64,000 bases of DNA from Chryseobacterium vrystaatense (GCF_000737765.1 NZ_JPRI01000004.1:1-64000), one strand, 5' to 3'; positions 18,270 through 26,602 are shown, counted from the first letter of the stretch. Made by a program: numbers and translations. Notes: a model not told the origin generated them from the sequence alone.

Positions 18270-20687
18270 TTATTTTTTCCATTTCAGGCGCAGGCTGTTG
18301 CTTACCACACTTACGCTGCTCAATGCCATAGCCGCTCCTGCAATCATTGGGTTGAGTAAGAATCCGTTAACAGGAAAAAGAATACCTGCCGCAATCGGAA
18401 TCCCTACAAGATTGTAGATAAATGCCCAGAACAGGTTTTGCTTGATCGTAGCTACAGTTTGTTTAGATAAACGGATGGCTTGCGGGATTTTTGTAAGATC
18501 AGATGAAATGATCGTCATTTTGGCTACATCCATAGCAATGTCGCTGCCTTTTCCCATTGCAATACTTACATCAGCCGTTGCCAGTGCTGTACTGTCATTA
18601 ATTCCGTCACCTACCATTGCTACGACTTTTCCTTGCTGCTGGAGTTTTTTTACAAAATCTGCTTTGTGCTGAGGCAGTACTTCTGCCTGATAATGGAGTA
18701 TACCTGTTTGTTCAGCAATAGCTTTTGCAGTAGCTTCATTATCTCCGGTAAGCATATACAGTTCGATTCCCATTTTCTGCATTTCTTTGATAGCCTGCAC
18801 CGATGTTTCTTTGATCTTGTCAGAAATAGCGATCACAGAAAGTGCCTGTCTGCTGTTTCCGAACCATATCACAGTTTTGGACTGTTTCCCCCATTCATCA
18901 GCCTGTTGCTGCAGCTGATCAGCAATAATAATATTATTTTCTGCCAGCAGCTTTTTATTGCCTACAAAATAGGTTTCGTTATTATGCTCTGCTTTAGCGC
19001 CTTTACCGGTAATGCTGTCGAACATGGATATGGAAGTAACGGAAACTCCTTCCAGATGTTTAACGACTGCTTCTGCCAGAGGATGCTCAGACTGCTTTTC
19101 AATGCTCAGTAAAATATCCTTTGCAGCATCTTCACTGTTCAGCCATTGGATACCGGTTACCTGAGGTCTTCCTTCTGTGATGGTTCCTGTTTTGTCTAAA
19201 ACAACAGCCGTTACTTTCTTGGCGAGTTCAAGACTTTCCGCATCTTTAATAAGAATACCTTTTTCGGCACCTTTACCAACACCTACCATAATAGCAGTAG
19301 GGGTCGCCAGTCCCAAGGCACATGGACACGCGATAACCAATACAGTAACAGCGGCTAAAAGTCCCTGAACCACTCCATTGTTACCTCCCAGTACCATCCA
19401 TAATACGAATGTGATGATGGCGATGCTGATCACTACAGGAACGAATATACCTGCAATTTTATCAACCAGTTTTTGTACCGGAGCTTTGCTTCCCTGGGCA
19501 TCCTGTACCATTTTGATGATTTGGGCCAGCATGGTTTCTTTACCGACTTTAACTGCTGTAAACTGGAAACTTCCTTTCTGGTTGATGGTACCGGCAAATA
19601 CTTTTTCGTTTTCGGTCTTCAATACAGGAACGGGTTCTCCGCTCAGCATACTTTCGTCTACATAAGAGTTGCCTGATTTCACCATACCGTCCACAGCAAT
19701 TTTTTCACCGGGTTTTACGAGTAATACATCTCCTGCGTTCACCTGTTCAATGGCCGTTTGTTTTTCGCTTCCATCAGGAAGTATGATGGTAACTGTTTTA
19801 GGCTGAAGACCCATCAGTTTTTTAATAGCCGATGAGGTATTGCCCTTTGCTTTTTCTTCTAATAATTTACCAAGGAGAATGAATGCAATAACCACAGCAG
19901 CTGCTTCAAAATATACATGGGCATGTAATCCGCGCTGATGCCAGAAATCCGGAAAAACCATATTAAATACACTGAACAGGTAAGCTATTCCCGTACTGAG
20001 AGCTACCAGAGTGTCCATATTGGCAGAACGGTGTTGGAGCTGTTTCCATGCGTTGATGAAGAAGTCTTTTCCTAACCAAAGAACAACAGGGGTAGAAAAG
20101 AACCACATAATCTCATTGGCATAGGGAATATCCATAAAGAACATGCCGATCGTCACTACAGGTAATGACAGTATAACCGCCCAGATGGTTTTGTTTTTTA
20201 GCTTTTTGAATTTCTCAGCATGGATCGCCTCTAAGGATTCCTGCTGTTTGGTTTCATCTACAATGAGCAAATCATATCCTACGGACTGAAGAGCTTTCTG
20301 CAGCTTTGACGCATCGGTCATATTAGGAAGATATTCTACAGTAAGATTTCCCGTTGCAAAGTTCACTGAGGCTTCAACCACTCCCGGCTCATACTTTGCG
20401 ATACTCTCTGCACTGCCCGCACACGATGCGCAGGTCATCCCCAGAACAGGGAAGGAGTTTTTAACTGTAGGAACACCATAGCCCAGATCTTTAACGGCTT
20501 TAACAGCTTTGCCTACTATTTCGTTGTCTGTTACTGTAATGGCCGCTCTGCGGTTGTTCAGTTCTATTTTGTGGGTTTCAATTCCTTTGATCTGTTTGAG
20601 TCCTTTTTCTACGATCAATGCGCAGTGCTCACTTTCTACGTCTTCCAGAGGAATATAAATGGTTTCCCGAATCGTATTTGTTGCCAT
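18270..20687 (-). CDS. copA: Copper-translocating P-type ATPase (P1B-1, CopA-like)
   Basis: 805 residues from the ATG at 20687; the longer in-frame start at 20726 would overlap the -7 element and is rejected. An N-terminal HMA-like domain has lost its CxxC ('PLEDVESEHCALIVEKGLKQ', only one Cys at about 22), and a second HMA domain is normal ('GMTCASCAGS', about 84-93). Then come eight membrane helices with the intramembrane metal site CPCALGLATP, the actuator 'LSGEP', phosphorylation motif 'DKTGTITEGRPQV', the nucleotide-domain HP of 'EHPLAEAV' and the hinge 'GDGINDSTALA'. The CPC type with Asn/Tyr and Met-Ser residues near the C-terminal helices fits Cu(I) export from the cytoplasm. The AraC regulator gene lies just upstream in the same orientation. 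Confidence 0.93.
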   Translation of the reverse strand: MATNTIRETIYIPLEDVESEHCALIVEKGLKQIKGIETHKIELNNRRAAITVTDNEIVGKAVKAVKDLGYGVPTVKNSFPVLGMTCASCAGSAESIAKYEPGVVEASVNFATGNLTVEYLPNMTDASKLQKALQSVGYDLLIVDETKQQESLEAIHAEKFKKLKNKTIWAVILSLPVVTIGMFFMDIPYANEIMWFFSTPVVLWLGKDFFINAWKQLQHRSANMDTLVALSTGIAYLFSVFNMVFPDFWHQRGLHAHVYFEAAAVVIAFILLGKLLEEKAKGNTSSAIKKLMGLQPKTVTIILPDGSEKQTAIEQVNAGDVLLVKPGEKIAVDGMVKSGNSYVDESMLSGEPVPVLKTENEKVFAGTINQKGSFQFTAVKVGKETMLAQIIKMVQDAQGSKAPVQKLVDKIAGIFVPVVISIAIITFVLWMVLGGNNGVVQGLLAAVTVLVIACPCALGLATPTAIMVGVGKGAEKGILIKDAESLELAKKVTAVVLDKTGTITEGRPQVTGIQWLNSEDAAKDILLSIEKQSEHPLAEAVVKHLEGVSVTSISMFDSITGKGAKAEHNNETYFVGNKKLLAENNIIIADQLQQQADEWGKQSKTVIWFGNSRQALSVIAISDKIKETSVQAIKEMQKMGIELYMLTGDNEATAKAIAEQTGILHYQAEVLPQHKADFVKKLQQQGKVVAMVGDGINDSTALATADVSIAMGKGSDIAMDVAKMTIISSDLTKIPQAIRLSKQTVATIKQNLFWAFIYNLVGIPIAAGILFPVNGFLLNPMIAGAAMALSSVSVVSNSLRLKWKK

Positions 20688-20711
20688 ATTTTGCTTGTTA
20701 TAATCTACTTG

Positions 20712-20775
20712 CAAAGTTGGCGACAAGATCTGTGAATGTTATTGTGGAATTATGGCTTTGATTTGTAACATTTAC
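20712..20775 (-). promoter_or_regulatory. Metal-type promoter 3: -7 element plus paired AraC-like half-sites (copA operon)
   Basis: CAAAGTTG at 20712-20719 is the complement of the -7 element (CAACTTTG), 25 bases before the copA ATG. The distal site GATTTGTAACATTTAC at 20760-20775 lies 40 bases beyond it and overlaps the stop codon of the AraC regulator gene. The proximal half-site TTGTGGAATT at 20742-20751 is the clearest of the three, and its sequence also appears inside the distal site of promoter 2. The -33 position holds no TTG but is covered by the proximal half-site, as in class II activation. Confidence 0.68.
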
Positions 20776-21338
20776 TTACACTGATCCAGTGGTTTTCTTT
20801 TTTCTTCACGGATCTGCTTGAAATGGCTGGGCGTCAATCCTGTTACTTTTTTAAACTGGTTACTGAGGTAAGCTACACTTGAATAGTTTAATCGTAAGGC
20901 GATTTCACTTAATGAAAGTTCATCGTAAACCAAAAGTTCTTTAATCTTTTCGATCTTTTGGGCAATAAAATATTTCTCAATGGTTGTGCCTTCCACCTCA
21001 GAGAAGAGATTAGAAAGATAATTGTAGTCGTGATTGAGTTGGTCACTCAGTAAATCAGACAGGTTCTTTTTTGTGTCATTATCCTGATGATGCACCAGAT
21101 CGATAATAATGTTTTTGATTTTTTCAATGATTCTGCTCTTCTTATCATCGATTACTTCAAAACCTAAAGGGATGAGTACAGCTTCAAGTGATTTTTTTTC
21201 TTCGGAACTGAGTTCTCTGGCAAGGCCAACTTCTCCAAGCTTAATATGGGTAAAGTCTAAACCGAGTTTTTCGAGTTCATTCTGAATCACCATTATACAA
21301 CGATTACAAACCATGTTTTTAACGAATAATGTACTCAT
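20772..21338 (-). CDS. AraC-family regulator with N-terminal metal-binding (HMA-like) domain
   Basis: 188 residues. The N-terminal part (about 1-75) begins 'MSTLFVKNMVCNRCIMVIQN' with Cys11 and Cys14 in a CxxC set in an HMA-type betaalpha unit, and continues with betaalphabeta-like 'LIPLGFEVIDDKKSRIIEKI'. The C-terminal part (about 85-188) is a complete AraC DNA-binding domain: first HTH 'LSEIALRLNYSSVAYLSNQF', then the signature 'FKKVTGLTPSHFKQIREEKR'. It lies directly upstream of copA and is the intact paralogue of the TAG-interrupted gene at 16600. It probably senses Cu(I) or a similar ion through the CxxC and activates the promoters with GATTTGTnnnATTTAC sites; that link is inference. A -7-like TAAATTTG (plus 21371-21378) may start it. 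Confidence 0.85.
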   Translation of the reverse strand: MSTLFVKNMVCNRCIMVIQNELEKLGLDFTHIKLGEVGLARELSSEEKKSLEAVLIPLGFEVIDDKKSRIIEKIKNIIIDLVHHQDNDTKKNLSDLLSDQLNHDYNYLSNLFSEVEGTTIEKYFIAQKIEKIKELLVYDELSLSEIALRLNYSSVAYLSNQFKKVTGLTPSHFKQIREEKRKPLDQCK

Positions 21339-21671
21339 ATCTCAGTTGAATTAAATTTTATATTGATCGACAAATTTATCATTAAAAATCAATTAACCAT
21401 GCATGATCAGATGCAGCCTGCTGTTGTTTGAATATATACTCCAGAAGTAAAGCCCTCTTCAAACTGCAGATAGTAGCTGATACAGATTGATTACCAGCTT
21501 TATTGTTTCCCTGCTCCGGAAAATGACAGTCGATATTGCAGGAATTAAAATTATTAAAAAACTCTTTTCTCTTTATTCTGATCACCAATCAGTAAATATC
21601 ATTAATCAGATAGGGAATATCTGCAGAAGAACAGATAAAGTATCAGTTAATTTGTACAATAAAATAAGAAG
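21339..21671. other. Intergenic region between the metal regulator and the DUF2652 gene
   Basis: About 330 bases with no convincing gene. The left end holds the -7-like element of the AraC gene (plus 21371-21378). A short plus-strand frame (21487-21696, TTG start, about 69 codons) runs into the start of the DUF2652 gene and might be a relic, but it shows no motif. Confidence 0.4.
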
Positions 21672-22247
21672 ATGGGAAGCCTTATGGAAGAAATAAGCCA
21701 CTACAAAAAAGGGATGCTGATGATTCCGGATCTCTCCGGTTTTACAGATTTTGTTATCAATACGCCGATATCTATAGGGAAATACATCACTGAAACCCTC
21801 CTGAAATCCATCATAGAAAGCAATACACTGTCTCTTGAAGTTTCTGAGATTGAGGGGGACGCGATATTGTTTTATAAATATAATGATATACCGTCGTTTG
21901 AGGAAACAATAGATCAGATAGGCAGCATGTACAGCAATTTTAAAAAAGAAATAGGGAATCTCTCTTTGCAGCTTGCTATGGAAATTCCTCTGTCACTGAA
22001 AATTATTGTTCACTATGGGGTCTTCACCCAGTATACAATAGGTACGATTGAAAAGCTGTATGGAGTTCCGGTTGTAGAAGCGCATAAAATGCTCAAAAAC
22101 TATATTGCCAAGTTTCCTCCTTATGCCTTATTTTCTGATGCCTTTTTAAAAGCTAATTTTGAGCAGCCGTCCAAATCTACGGTTGTATACGACAACTGCG
22201 ACCATTGCATTTATCTTCCTGACATTGGCTACATTCATTATCTGTAA
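21672..22247 (+). CDS. DUF2652 protein, related to class III nucleotidyl cyclase fold
   Basis: 191 residues from ATG 21672; a second ATG at 21684 (MEEISHYKKG) is equally plausible. The pattern 'LMIPDLSGFTDFVINTPISI' (about 18-37), 'SEIEGDAILFYKYNDIPSFE' (about 61-80) and 'LKIIVHYGVFTQYTIGTIEK' (about 112-131) is the DUF2652 layout, which recalls the D-x-x-G-F and G-D-A strands of adenylate/guanylate cyclases. Whether it retains cyclase activity is unknown; the family is largely uncharacterised. It stands alone, opposite to the metal genes. Confidence 0.7.
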   Translation: MGSLMEEISHYKKGMLMIPDLSGFTDFVINTPISIGKYITETLLKSIIESNTLSLEVSEIEGDAILFYKYNDIPSFEETIDQIGSMYSNFKKEIGNLSLQLAMEIPLSLKIIVHYGVFTQYTIGTIEKLYGVPVVEAHKMLKNYIAKFPPYALFSDAFLKANFEQPSKSTVVYDNCDHCIYLPDIGYIHYL

Positions 22248-22297
22248 TCTTTCTGCGCCGGCTTTTTAATAAGCAAAACTTTATCAGTCCAATATCT

Positions 22298-22338
22298 CAC
22301 GAAAAAGGACTGAAATCATATTCAGCCCTTTTATTTTA
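22298..22338. terminator. Bidirectional terminator between convergent genes
   Basis: The stem AAAAGG-A-CTGAA and TTCAG-C-CCTTTT (about 22303-22332) has one A-C mismatch and an ATCATA loop. It is flanked by A and T runs and lies between the DUF2652 gene and the convergent lipoprotein gene. Confidence 0.6.
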
Positions 22339-22357
22339 TTATTAATATAAATACAAA

Positions 22358-22870
22358 TTATTTACCCAATTGGGCCGGATCTAGAGGAGCCGTTGTTTTG
22401 GTATAGGTATCTGCTATCGTTGCGCCGCCTGAACAGTAAAAATGAAGAGCATCTTTATCTTGTGGATTTTCAGTACCAATGGTTACTGAGGTTTCATTAA
22501 ATGTAAATACTACATTTTTTCCGTTGAGCATAGATTGATATACACCGTCTTTTACTTTTGTAGCTTCTGTGTCCAATGTACAGGTTGGCTTTTTCTTATC
22601 TGCACGGGATCTTATTTTAACAGATATTTTGTTTTCATCAATATTCTCTACGATGACACCCACCCAGTCATAGCCTTCGTTTCTTTTCTCGTAATCAGAG
22701 TTGGCATAACTTCCGTCCACCATCAGTTTCGTTGTTGCAGGCTGTGTTGCTGCAGATTGTTCACCAGTTACAGACTGATCATCTTTAGCAGGTTTCTGTG
22801 TACAGCTGTTGAGTGCTAAAACAAGTCCTCCTGATAATGTTACTACTTTTAAAATGTTCATATAATTCAT
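22358..22870 (-). CDS. Small lipoprotein of unknown function
   Basis: 170 residues. Lipoprotein signal with Cys23 ('GLVLALNSCTQKPAKDD'). A Thr/Ala/Ser linker follows (about 24-48), then a beta-rich domain with 'DGSYANSDYEKRNEGYDWVG' (about 52-71), 'KPTCTLDTEATKVKDGVYQS' (about 93-112) and 'DALHFYCSGGATIADTYTKT' (about 139-158); the two Cys could form a disulfide. The layout recalls small NlpE/lipocalin-like envelope lipoproteins, but the similarity is too weak to name it. It is transcribed toward the DUF2652 gene and has a 330-base upstream gap. Confidence 0.7.
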   Translation of the reverse strand: MNYMNILKVVTLSGGLVLALNSCTQKPAKDDQSVTGEQSAATQPATTKLMVDGSYANSDYEKRNEGYDWVGVIVENIDENKISVKIRSRADKKKPTCTLDTEATKVKDGVYQSMLNGKNVVFTFNETSVTIGTENPQDKDALHFYCSGGATIADTYTKTTAPLDPAQLGK

Positions 22871-23201
22871 AGTTGATATTGTATAGTATTAGCCTAGCAA
22901 AAGGCCTACCAATAAGCAATAGATGCATAAGTAATTAAGAGATTTTGGATAAAAGCTTCACCATTAAGGGTTCTGTGTCATGGTATGGTTAAAGCACTAT
23001 GTGATAAACCTGAATAAATAGATTCTTCACGTACTTGTATCTGGGATCTGTTCTTGTTTTTTTCTTAAAGGCTTACTACCTGTAGAAATACAAAACACAC
23101 GATCTTAAAAAAGGAATATTACGGAAAAGCATTCCTTTTTTAAAGTCAAATAGAGATATATTTGCATAAAGTTTTTAAATCAATAGTTATATTTCAACCT
23201 T
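22871..23201. other. Divergent intergenic region with a probable promoter for the ExoVII-like gene
   Basis: AT-rich. A perfect -7 element TATATTTG stands at 23157-23164, 37 bases before the ATG of the ExoVII-like gene. Just upstream, an imperfect hairpin AAAAAAGGAAT (about 23107-23117) with ATTCCTTTTTT (about 23131-23141) could end transcription of something upstream or act in regulation. No gene is seen. Confidence 0.45.
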
Positions 23202-24632
23202 ATGCAGGGCACTGAACTTACTTACCCTATCTATTCTCCCGGATCCATTATCGGTATTTTCAACAATGCGTTGAAGCTTCCCGCTACGGTAACTCTTATT
23301 TATCTGAAGGGCAGGTACTCTTATGGAGCAGGTAAAGCGTATGTAAATTATTATTATGACTTTCTCTATTCTGAAAGCGACAATACCTCAATAGGCATCA
23401 AAATGCCGGCATTACTGCGAAGTAAAATTGAGAATAACGAAATATATACCCTTCGCGGATTCATTGAAAAGAGAATAAAAAATTCAAGCATTGAGCTCGT
23501 TTTTGTGGTTGATGATATTATCTCTCAGGAAGAAAAATCGATTTCTGAAAATGATTTGAAACGGTATGATCTCATTCAGAAAAAGCTGGAAAAAGGATCC
23601 AGAGATGTGGAAACATTGATCAGGAATCAGGTACTGCAATCAGAAAAAGTAAAAATTGCCAATATTTACGGACACAGTGCTATTGTTCAGAAGGATTTTA
23701 ATGAAGGGCTGGATGTATCTTCCAAAGAATATGAAATTGATGATTATACCTGCAACATTACATCAGCAACGTCTATTTCAGACTTACTGGACAGAATTTC
23801 ACCATTGAATTATGATATCATTGCTCTGGTCCGTGGTGGTGGAGATAAACAGAGCTTTGAAGTATTCAATGATTTGGTACTGGCAGAAAAATTTGTCAGT
23901 CTTTCATCAATTACAGTGACAGCATTAGGACATACAGTGGATGAAACCTTGCTGGATAAGCTGGCGGACAGAAGATTTCATTTACCTCACGAATATGGCT
24001 CCGGTCTGCATGCTATAATCAGTAAGCTGACTGAGGAAAAATCTAATTCCAGGGCCTTACTGATTGAAGAAGTTAAGAAAGATGTTTCCAAACAGTTCGT
24101 TGAGCAGGTAACAACATTGACTGATCAGCTGAAAAAGAAAAACGAAGAATTTGCAGAAGCACAAAAAACATTTAAAGAAAATGTGGAGCAGCAAACAAAA
24201 AACTTCAATGAACAGCTGAAGGTCCGTAATGATGAGGTCGAAAAACTCAAAAAAGAAATTACAGAAACCCATGGTAAGCAGGTGAGTACCTTAACAGAGC
24301 AGCTGACGAAAAAGAATCAGGAGTTTCAGAGACTGCAGGAAACTTCCGAAAAGCAAGTTCAGGACATCAATAAGAATTTTACAGAACAGCAAAAGCAGCG
24401 TCAGCAGGAAATGGAAACTTATAAAAAAGAAATTGCTGCATTCCATGAGAAAAACGTCCAATCCGCAATTAATGAAAAAACAGCAGCGTTACAGGCGAAT
24501 CTGGAATCCTCAAAGATTGAGAATGCCCAGTTAAATAAAGAACTGAACAATAGTAAAACGGATTATACAAAATTAATTGCGGCATTTATTATTGCTTTAG
24601 TGATTGGTTTTGTATTGGCAAAAGTGCTTTGA
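23202..24632 (+). CDS. Exonuclease VII large subunit-like protein with coiled coil and C-terminal membrane anchor
   Basis: 476 residues. An OB-fold-like N-terminus (about 10-105) is followed by an XseA-type catalytic core (about 145-270). The four positions known to be essential in E. coli XseA are matched in order: Asp165 in 'AIVQKDF', Arg211 in 'ALVRGGGDKQSFEVFND', and His244 and Asp247 in 'ALGHTVDETLLDKLADRRFH'. The spacings Arg-His (33) and His-Asp (3) equal those of E. coli (205, 238, 241). A long coiled coil (about 275-450) then ends in a single C-terminal transmembrane helix (about 456-475). Normal XseA is soluble and works with XseB; no xseB is near. It probably cleaves nucleic acid at the inner membrane, or has become a scaffold. 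A lipoprotein gene follows 95 bases downstream. Confidence 0.75.
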   Translation: MQGTELTYPIYSPGSIIGIFNNALKLPATVTLIYLKGRYSYGAGKAYVNYYYDFLYSESDNTSIGIKMPALLRSKIENNEIYTLRGFIEKRIKNSSIELVFVVDDIISQEEKSISENDLKRYDLIQKKLEKGSRDVETLIRNQVLQSEKVKIANIYGHSAIVQKDFNEGLDVSSKEYEIDDYTCNITSATSISDLLDRISPLNYDIIALVRGGGDKQSFEVFNDLVLAEKFVSLSSITVTALGHTVDETLLDKLADRRFHLPHEYGSGLHAIISKLTEEKSNSRALLIEEVKKDVSKQFVEQVTTLTDQLKKKNEEFAEAQKTFKENVEQQTKNFNEQLKVRNDEVEKLKKEITETHGKQVSTLTEQLTKKNQEFQRLQETSEKQVQDINKNFTEQQKQRQQEMETYKKEIAAFHEKNVQSAINEKTAALQANLESSKIENAQLNKELNNSKTDYTKLIAAFIIALVIGFVLAKVL

Positions 24633-24727
24633 TCAAAAATTACCTTAGTGAACTTCATATAAAAGATGGGAAAAGAATGCCTACATTTAGTGCTGTGTTT
24701 GGAACAAGTACAAATGACCTGAAAACA

Positions 24728-25699
24728 ATGAAAAAATTAATCATATCAGCTTTAGTAATCATATCGGGTTTTGGCAGTTGTCAGCAAAAAGATCCGGCAA
24801 CTTCTACCGTTAAAAGCCATGATGGGAATGTGGATCAAAAAATGCTGGATATTTTTAAGCAGGTAAAAACATATACCGATAACCCCTGGTATGAAATAGA
24901 ATTCAGTCAGGATGCCTGTGGATATGAAATTTTAGTCAATGATGTACCTGTTCATCGTTACTTTCTGGCTGGCAGTGTTAATGAACAGCGTATTCAGATC
25001 AATGATCATATTCTGAGAGCTGGAAAGCAGGAGATCACGATCCGGTTATTTCCTCCTGTTCTTTCGGATGGAAGCGTATCACAGACCCTTGTCGATGCCT
25101 CTACATTTAAAATTAAAGTAATTCGTCGTAAAGCCGGCGGGTCACTGGAAGATTATAAACAGGTTTTTGAATTCAAAACCTCCCATAAAACGGGAACGGA
25201 AAACTTTCTGGCCAGTGGACAAAAAGCTTTTGAATTTAAAGGTATTTTTAATGCTGAGGTTCCTTATCAGTTAGAAGGCTGGACTCATTCCAAAGACCTC
25301 AGTAAAGAGAATCAGGATGACTTACTGAAAGAAGCCGTTAAGGCATATAATAATTTCCGGGATGTTCTGATAAGAAAAGATCTGAACACTTATGCATCAA
25401 TGATGTATGATAAAGAAGTTGAGCTGGCCAGGGCTTTTTACTGGAATAGCTCTGCAGATTCTAAAGAACGGTGGAAAGAAATGAGTGGAACAGTCCTGGA
25501 GAAAAGAGATATTTTGCCACTGAAAGATTTTAAAATGGTCCTGTATGCAGGTGGAAAAGTACTGGCCCTGCAGCCGACCAGTGAAATGTATAAAGATTAC
25601 CTGTCTGCCATTCATGCCCAAACCAGTGATGAAGATATCCAGGTTTCTTTCCTGCTGCATAAAAAAGCAGGCAGCAATGAGCTGACACCAATACGTTAA
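24728..25699 (+). CDS. Lipoprotein of unknown function, neighbour of the ExoVII-like gene
   Basis: 323 residues from the ATG at 24728, which gives a clean lipoprotein signal (MKKLIISALVIISGFGSC, Cys18); the longer frame from 24629 overlaps the previous stop and lacks a signal at its end. The mature part has a beta-rich domain (about 50-170; 'DACGYEILVNDVPVHRYFLA', then 'GKQEITIRLFPPVLSDG') and a C-terminal alpha-beta region (about 215-323; 'DLLKEAVKAYNNFRDVLIRK'). I recognise no named family. Same strand and close spacing suggest co-transcription with the ExoVII-like gene. Confidence 0.72.
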   Translation: MKKLIISALVIISGFGSCQQKDPATSTVKSHDGNVDQKMLDIFKQVKTYTDNPWYEIEFSQDACGYEILVNDVPVHRYFLAGSVNEQRIQINDHILRAGKQEITIRLFPPVLSDGSVSQTLVDASTFKIKVIRRKAGGSLEDYKQVFEFKTSHKTGTENFLASGQKAFEFKGIFNAEVPYQLEGWTHSKDLSKENQDDLLKEAVKAYNNFRDVLIRKDLNTYASMMYDKEVELARAFYWNSSADSKERWKEMSGTVLEKRDILPLKDFKMVLYAGGKVLALQPTSEMYKDYLSAIHAQTSDEDIQVSFLLHKKAGSNELTPIR

Positions 25700-25786
25700 C
25701 TCAATTAAAAGAGCTGGATTCCAACCGGTATTTCGAATTCTGTTTTAAGAATATCATTTTAAATCTACGGGCAGTATGTTTATCAG

Positions 25787-26416
25787 CTAAACCAATTTTC
25801 CGGTCAATACCAAATCAGTAATCAAGACATCATCCTTATCACGGGAAGTGAAACGCTTTAAATCGAGGATCTCAAAGTTATTATCTTGAAACGCCTTCGT
25901 TAAATAGTCTTCCTGATGATAATTTACATATACCTGATCACCTGAACTGGATATTTGAAATCTGGATTTTGTATAATCATCTTCCATCGTACTCAGATAA
26001 AATATGCCACCGGGCTTTAACATTCCGGATACTTGAATAATGAGGTTAACAGCTTCTTCGCGGTCCAGATAGGGTAGACAGAAACCACAGATGATCCCAT
26101 CAAATTTCCTGTCAAGCTGCCCGATCTTCCGGCAGTCCATAAGTTGAAATGAAGCTGTAGGATTATTAGTCTGAGCAAGATTCAGCATATTGGGTGACAG
26201 ATCAATTCCCAATATATTGTAATGGGGTTTTCTGTCCAGTAAGTACTTCGTAATATTTCCCGGTCCGCAGGCAATATCCAAAATGTCAGCATTGTCATTT
26301 TTTATGGCATCGCAGAACAAATTAAAAGTGCCAGCAAACAGACTGACATCCATAAACTTATCCTGATAGATTTTGGCAGATTTATCAAATGCATCAGCCG
26401 CTTTTATTATTTTCAT
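25787..26416 (-). CDS. Class I SAM-dependent methyltransferase
   Basis: 209 residues from the ATG at 26416 (MKIIKAADAFDKSAKIYQDK), preceded by AAAGAT; the longer in-frame start at 26488 adds a basic, unconserved tail. Rossmann-fold motifs: motif I 'ILDIACGPGNITKYLLDRKP' (about 45-64), acidic end of beta2 'ILGIDLSPNMLNLA' (about 68-81), motif post-I 'QLMDCRKIG' and motif III 'LKPGGIFYLSTMEDD'. It resembles UbiE/Tam-like small-molecule methyltransferases. The substrate cannot be told from sequence. It stands alone, convergent with the lipoprotein gene. Confidence 0.85.
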   Translation of the reverse strand: MKIIKAADAFDKSAKIYQDKFMDVSLFAGTFNLFCDAIKNDNADILDIACGPGNITKYLLDRKPHYNILGIDLSPNMLNLAQTNNPTASFQLMDCRKIGQLDRKFDGIICGFCLPYLDREEAVNLIIQVSGMLKPGGIFYLSTMEDDYTKSRFQISSSGDQVYVNYHQEDYLTKAFQDNNFEILDLKRFTSRDKDDVLITDLVLTGKLV

Positions 26417-26544
26417 ACTGAATATCTTTTTTAAGTTAAATGACACTGTTTTTTTTCTTTTATAAAGGTACAACTGATTAGTATTCATTCAAATATATAA
26501 AAGCAGTGAATAGATTATTTTGATAAAATCAGGAATATCACTAA

Positions 26545-26582
26545 AATAAAACAGCTGTCCCCAAAAGCACAGCTGTTTATAT
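26545..26582 (-). terminator. Terminator after the QVGINT exported protein
   Basis: Perfect 10-bp inverted repeat, AAACAGCTGT at 26549-26558 with ACAGCTGTTT at 26569-26578, followed by TTATTTT on the minus strand. Confidence 0.75.
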
Positions 26583-26602
26583 TGATTGAAAAAGATTTGT
26601 TT

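Noticed and set aside
21487..21696. Possible small protein ahead of the DUF2652 gene
   Set aside because: TTG start, no recognisable domain, and it overlaps the start of the next gene in another frame.
22871..22960. Fourth copy of the metal-type operator upstream of the 22358-22870 lipoprotein
   Set aside because: A CAAAAGGC element exists at 22898-22905, but the sequence 40 bases further (GATTTTGGATAAAAGC, five bases out of place) does not match GATTTGTnnnATTTAC.
23202..25699. Known anti-phage defence system
   Set aside because: No helicase, toxin, reverse transcriptase, cyclase or other recognised defence partner is next to the ExoVII-like gene; a defence role remains only a possibility.
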